This document shows positions 6,607-8,656 of a stretch of DNA of 8,656 nucleotides, one piece after another. Source of the DNA: an uncultured Verrucomicrobiota bacterium (lineage in GTDB: Bacteria > Verrucomicrobiota > Kiritimatiellia > RFP12 > UBA1067); the NCBI GenBank assembly GCA_947305825.1, contig CAMZET010000051.1, forward strand, positions 1 to 8,656, given 5' to 3'. Both the position numbers and the translations under genes were made by a program. How positions within the stretch are numbered: the first letter of the stretch is position 1; every line of letters begins with the position of its first letter. The notes under the pieces were generated by a model, which saw only the letters and a list, made by a program, of their open reading frames with translations, searched no databases and was not told where the DNA came from.

Positions 6607-6678
6607 CCTAGGGGCAGGCGAGCAAAAGTACGGACTTCTAATGTAAAAAGCGCCGTCTTTTGCTCGCCGAGACCTAGG
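6607..6678. repeat. Long inverted repeat / hairpin element next to array C
   Basis: Arms GGCGAGCAAAAG (6617-6628) and CTTTTGCTCGCC (6657-6668) are exact reverse complements. The stem extends inwards by ACGG/CCGT with one bulged T, leaving a 19-nt loop. Outside, each arm is followed after 4 unpaired nt by CCTAGG (6607-6612 and 6673-6678). The left flank CCTAGGGGCAGGCGAGC resembles the first unit of array C (14 of 17 bases), so the hairpin may be a small palindromic insertion in or beside the array. No T-run follows either arm. Confidence 0.75.
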
Positions 6679-6810
6679 TGCAGGCTTGCCCTGGTCCCGG
6701 GTGTAGGCTTGCCCTGGTCCCGGGTGTAGGCTTGCCCTGGTCCCGGGTGTAGACTTGCCCTGGTCCCGGGTGTAGACTTGCCCTAGACCCGGATGCAAGC
6801 TTGCCCTGGT
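6673..6810. repeat. Tandem array C, six copies of a 23-bp unit
   Basis: Units begin at 6673, 6696, 6719, 6742, 6765 and 6788, of the form CCCGGGTGTAGGCTTGCC followed by CTGGT. Copies 2 and 3 are identical, copy 4 has one change, and the outer copies (1, 5 and 6) carry more. That pattern fits growth by duplication inside the array. No spacers. Confidence 0.95.
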
Positions 6811-6814
6811 CAAG

Positions 6815-6835
6815 GGGGGCGGCGAGCCCGCCCCC
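6815..6835. other. GC-only hairpin after array C
   Basis: GGGGGCGG, a 5-nt loop, then CCGCCCCC. A strong stem but without a T-run on either strand, so not a typical intrinsic terminator. It lies between the repeats and the protease promoter. Confidence 0.4.
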
Positions 6836-6963
6836 GATGCGCAACGGAAAACGCGCGAAACCCGCCGCCCCCGCCCGCCGCCCGTCGCAGCGGCATCGGC
6901 CTCCCGCCGGGCGAAACATCGCGGCGAGCAACATGCGTGGGCAAAGCGCAATTCGCGGATTTT

Positions 6964-6972
6964 TGGTAGAAT
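6964..6972 (+). promoter_or_regulatory. Extended -10 promoter of the metalloprotease gene
   Basis: TGGTAGAAT: an extended -10 (TGn) followed by TAGAAT, one base from consensus, 27 nt before the ATG. There is no good -35 box, which extended -10 promoters often lack. The predicted leader is about 20 nt and contains the ribosome site. Confidence 0.5.
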
Positions 6973-6986
6973 ATGCTTGGATAGTC

Positions 6987-6993
6987 AAGGAGG
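6987..6993 (+). promoter_or_regulatory. Strong Shine-Dalgarno of the metalloprotease gene
   Basis: AAGGAGG, 6 nt before ATG 7000. It fixes the start and shows that this organism uses canonical ribosome sites, in contrast to the OPX gene. Confidence 0.85.
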
Positions 6994-6999
6994 CGTGCG

Positions 7000-8656
7000 A
7001 TGAAGAATAAAATATTGCAGGCGATAGCGGCGGCGCTGCTGGCGGCAGCAGCGGCACCGACGGGGGCTTTTGCGGCGGAATATGCGCTCGATTTGTCGGG
7101 CGCTGGCGCGGGCGCTGGCGCGGTGGCGTGCGAATGGCCGGGCGCGGTGGCGCTCGCCGTCGGCGACACGCTCTCCGTCGCGCTGCCGGGAGGCAGGGCA
7201 TTCGCGCTGAAACTTATTTCCTCGCCGCCTGCGGGCATTGCGGGGCGGTCATTCATTGCGCAGGACGCGAACAGCAGCGCTTCTGCCGTAGTCAAACAAA
7301 CCGCGAAAGGGTTGCGCATAGCCATCGACGATTTCGAAGGCATGCGCTTGTACGCCATTCGCATACGCGACGGCAAGGCCACAGTGAAGGAGAGCGACAT
7401 TTCCGGCGCAGGTACAGACGAATGTGCCGTATGCAAAGGCGAAATGGCCTCCGAAGCGACGGCAGACCAGTCAAGCGCGGAGGCAGCCGCCTCAGCCGCG
7501 AAATCGCGCAGGCGGAGCCTCCTCTCCTCGGACGGGAATGCGTTTGCAGAGGCGAACCAGCTGTCGGTCGTCGATATCCTTGTAGCCTACGACCAAGGTG
7601 CGAAGGCGTGGGTCGAAAGCGGCGAATGCCCGGATGCCGACGACATGCTCGAGTTCGCGGGATGGGCGGTCGACAAGATGAACATGGTATTGGCAAAGTC
7701 GCAGCTCGACCATCTCTTCTGCTACAGGCTGGTCGGCGTGACCGAGGTCGACGGCAAGTACGACAATGTCACGCAAGAACTGCTGGGCAATTTGCGCGCG
7801 GGCAATGCGCCGCTCGACAGGATTCCGGCTCTCAGGGACTACTACGGCGCCGATACGGTCACGCTGCTAGTAGATGTCGACGAGAGCGCCGACTCGATAA
7901 CCACTGGCATAGGCTATTCCCTTGGCGGCGCCGATAAGGATGCCCTTGCTTCCAACGCCGTGGCGTTCAACTACAACAACCAGAATTGCAACGTCTGCCA
8001 TATCCGCCGCGTATGGAGCCGCTACACGATGAGCCATGAAACCGGCCACAATATGGGATGCGGCCACAGCAACCGAGGCAGCACGCCGGGTCCGCAATCG
8101 ACTCCGTATTCGTGCGGCTACCATTTCATCGACGCCAACAAAATTCCGCGCTACACGGTCATGGGATACAACTGGACGCCGGACGCGGCGTACTACTTCG
8201 AGGCGATACCGTATTTTTCTTCGCCTGATATTACGCCGGATGAATACGGCGTACCAATCGGTACGCAAGAACTGAACGACAACCGCAAAGTCCTTACGCT
8301 GACGCACAGCCTTGCAAGCGCGTGGCGCGAACATTCGGTACCGTATGAGTGGGACGTGCGCTTTCTCGACTCAAACGGCAACGACATAGCAAACGGGCAG
8401 ATTTTCGAGGATTCGATCCAGATCACGCTTTCTGGAAGCGACTCGTACCCGGACAGCGCACGGATATACCTGACGCTGGATGGCTCTACGCCCGACAAGA
8501 CCTCGATCCCATATCGTTTCAACACGGCTATCACCTTGCGCGACACGACGACGCTCACCGCGTGCATAGTCACAAACGGCGTTGCGGAATCCATGCGCTC
8601 GATCAAGGTCGTCAAAGGTGCTCCGCCGGTGCCGGGCTTCGATTGGCAGACCGACG
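7000..8656 (+). CDS. Secreted metzincin (reprolysin-like) zinc metalloprotease, C-terminus beyond right edge
   Basis: Exported zinc endopeptidase; 552 residues are visible and the frame is still open. The signal peptide has the n-region MKNKILQ and an Ala-rich core, cleaved after AFA (residue 25). A region of about 160 residues, probably a propeptide, follows and begins with a GAGAGAGA run encoded by a 12-bp duplication (7099-7122). The catalytic domain (about 190-445) opens with VVDILVAYDQGA and carries HETGHNMGCGH (346-356), the HExxHxxGxxH zinc site with Glu347 as base, and the Met-turn TVMGY (Met388). IPYFSSPDITPDEYGVPIG and DNRKVLT downstream match the end of secreted M12B-like domains. 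Residues about 471-538 (IYLTLDGSTPD, then TTTLTACIVTNG) fit the chitobiase C-terminal-like β-sandwich often found on large surface enzymes. Strong ribosome site 6 nt before the ATG. The substrate is unknown; more C-terminal domains or a sorting signal may lie outside the window. Divergent from the export operon. Confidence 0.9.
   Translation, partial: MKNKILQAIAAALLAAAAAPTGAFAAEYALDLSGAGAGAGAVACEWPGAVALAVGDTLSVALPGGRAFALKLISSPPAGIAGRSFIAQDANSSASAVVKQTAKGLRIAIDDFEGMRLYAIRIRDGKATVKESDISGAGTDECAVCKGEMASEATADQSSAEAAASAAKSRRRSLLSSDGNAFAEANQLSVVDILVAYDQGAKAWVESGECPDADDMLEFAGWAVDKMNMVLAKSQLDHLFCYRLVGVTEVDGKYDNVTQELLGNLRAGNAPLDRIPALRDYYGADTVTLLVDVDESADSITTGIGYSLGGADKDALASNAVAFNYNNQNCNVCHIRRVWSRYTMSHETGHNMGCGHSNRGSTPGPQSTPYSCGYHFIDANKIPRYTVMGYNWTPDAAYYFEAIPYFSSPDITPDEYGVPIGTQELNDNRKVLTLTHSLASAWREHSVPYEWDVRFLDSNGNDIANGQIFEDSIQITLSGSDSYPDSARIYLTLDGSTPDKTSIPYRFNTAITLRDTTTLTACIVTNGVAESMRSIKVVKGAPPVPGFDWQTD

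Larger units (their letters stand above)
6127..6999. other. Long structured intergenic region between divergent transcription units
   Basis: About 870 bp with no credible gene. Frames that stay open here are built from tandem repeats or GC-rich shadows and lack ribosome sites. It holds the promoters of both flanking units, three tandem arrays (6296-6383, 6400-6486, 6673-6810), palindromes and inverted repeats, a hairpin element (6607-6678) and a G-rich tract (6571-6592: GGGG, GGGG and GGGGGG separated by ACGA). The C-rich stretch 6836-6940 shows nothing I can name. Confidence 0.8.

Noticed and set aside
6296..6810. CRISPR array
   Set aside because: Copies are directly adjacent with no unique spacers, the three arrays have different units, and no cas gene is present.
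6302..6951. Minus-strand open frames through the intergenic repeats
   Set aside because: Their proteins are translations of 22-23 bp repeats read in shifting frames, without ribosome sites.

Overview
The window is GC-rich Gram-negative DNA. Outer-membrane β-barrel, lipoprotein and polysaccharide-export genes show a double-membrane cell. The Tyr/Gly-rich tail on the chain-length protein and the repeat-packed intergenic region would fit a member of the PVC group (Kiritimatiellae/Lentisphaerae/Verrucomicrobia). That placement is a guess from style, not from a marker gene.

Left part, minus strand, about 6126 down to 1: one operon for making and exporting a cell-surface polysaccharide. In transcription order it encodes a short OPX lipoprotein (Wza/GumB-like, 5413-6096), an unrecognised secreted protein (4394-5341), an outer-membrane β-barrel of the BBP2 type (3107-4357), an O-antigen ligase/polymerase-like membrane protein (1704-3101) and a Wzz/GumC-type chain-length protein whose C-terminus lies beyond the left edge (1-1625). 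Gaps are 5 to 78 bp, so one transcript is likely. The genes fit a Wzx/Wzy-dependent export route: polymerase in the inner membrane, PCP across inner membrane and periplasm, OPX in the periplasm or on the outer membrane, and the β-barrel as the probable outer-membrane pore, because this OPX lacks the C-terminal helix with which E. coli Wza crosses the membrane. A perfect-consensus sigma-70 promoter (TTGACA, 18 bp, TATAAT) sits immediately before the first ATG.

Middle part, 6127-6999: a divergent intergenic region of about 870 bp with no credible gene and dense structure. It holds three separate tandem arrays with 22, 22 and 23 bp periods, several palindromes and inverted repeats, a long hairpin element, a G-rich tract, and a local excess of the tetranucleotide CTAG.

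Right part, plus strand, 7000 to the edge: the first 552 residues of a large secreted zinc metalloprotease of the metzincin/reprolysin type (HETGHNMGCGH plus a Met-turn), followed by a chitobiase-C-terminal-like β-sandwich. It has its own extended -10 promoter and a strong Shine-Dalgarno. Nothing links it functionally to the polysaccharide operon beyond sharing the intergenic region.

The points most worth following are the triple-array intergenic region, the consensus promoter that implies near-leaderless translation of the OPX gene, the Tyr-rich N-terminal tail on the chain-length protein, and the unknown secreted protein inside the export operon.
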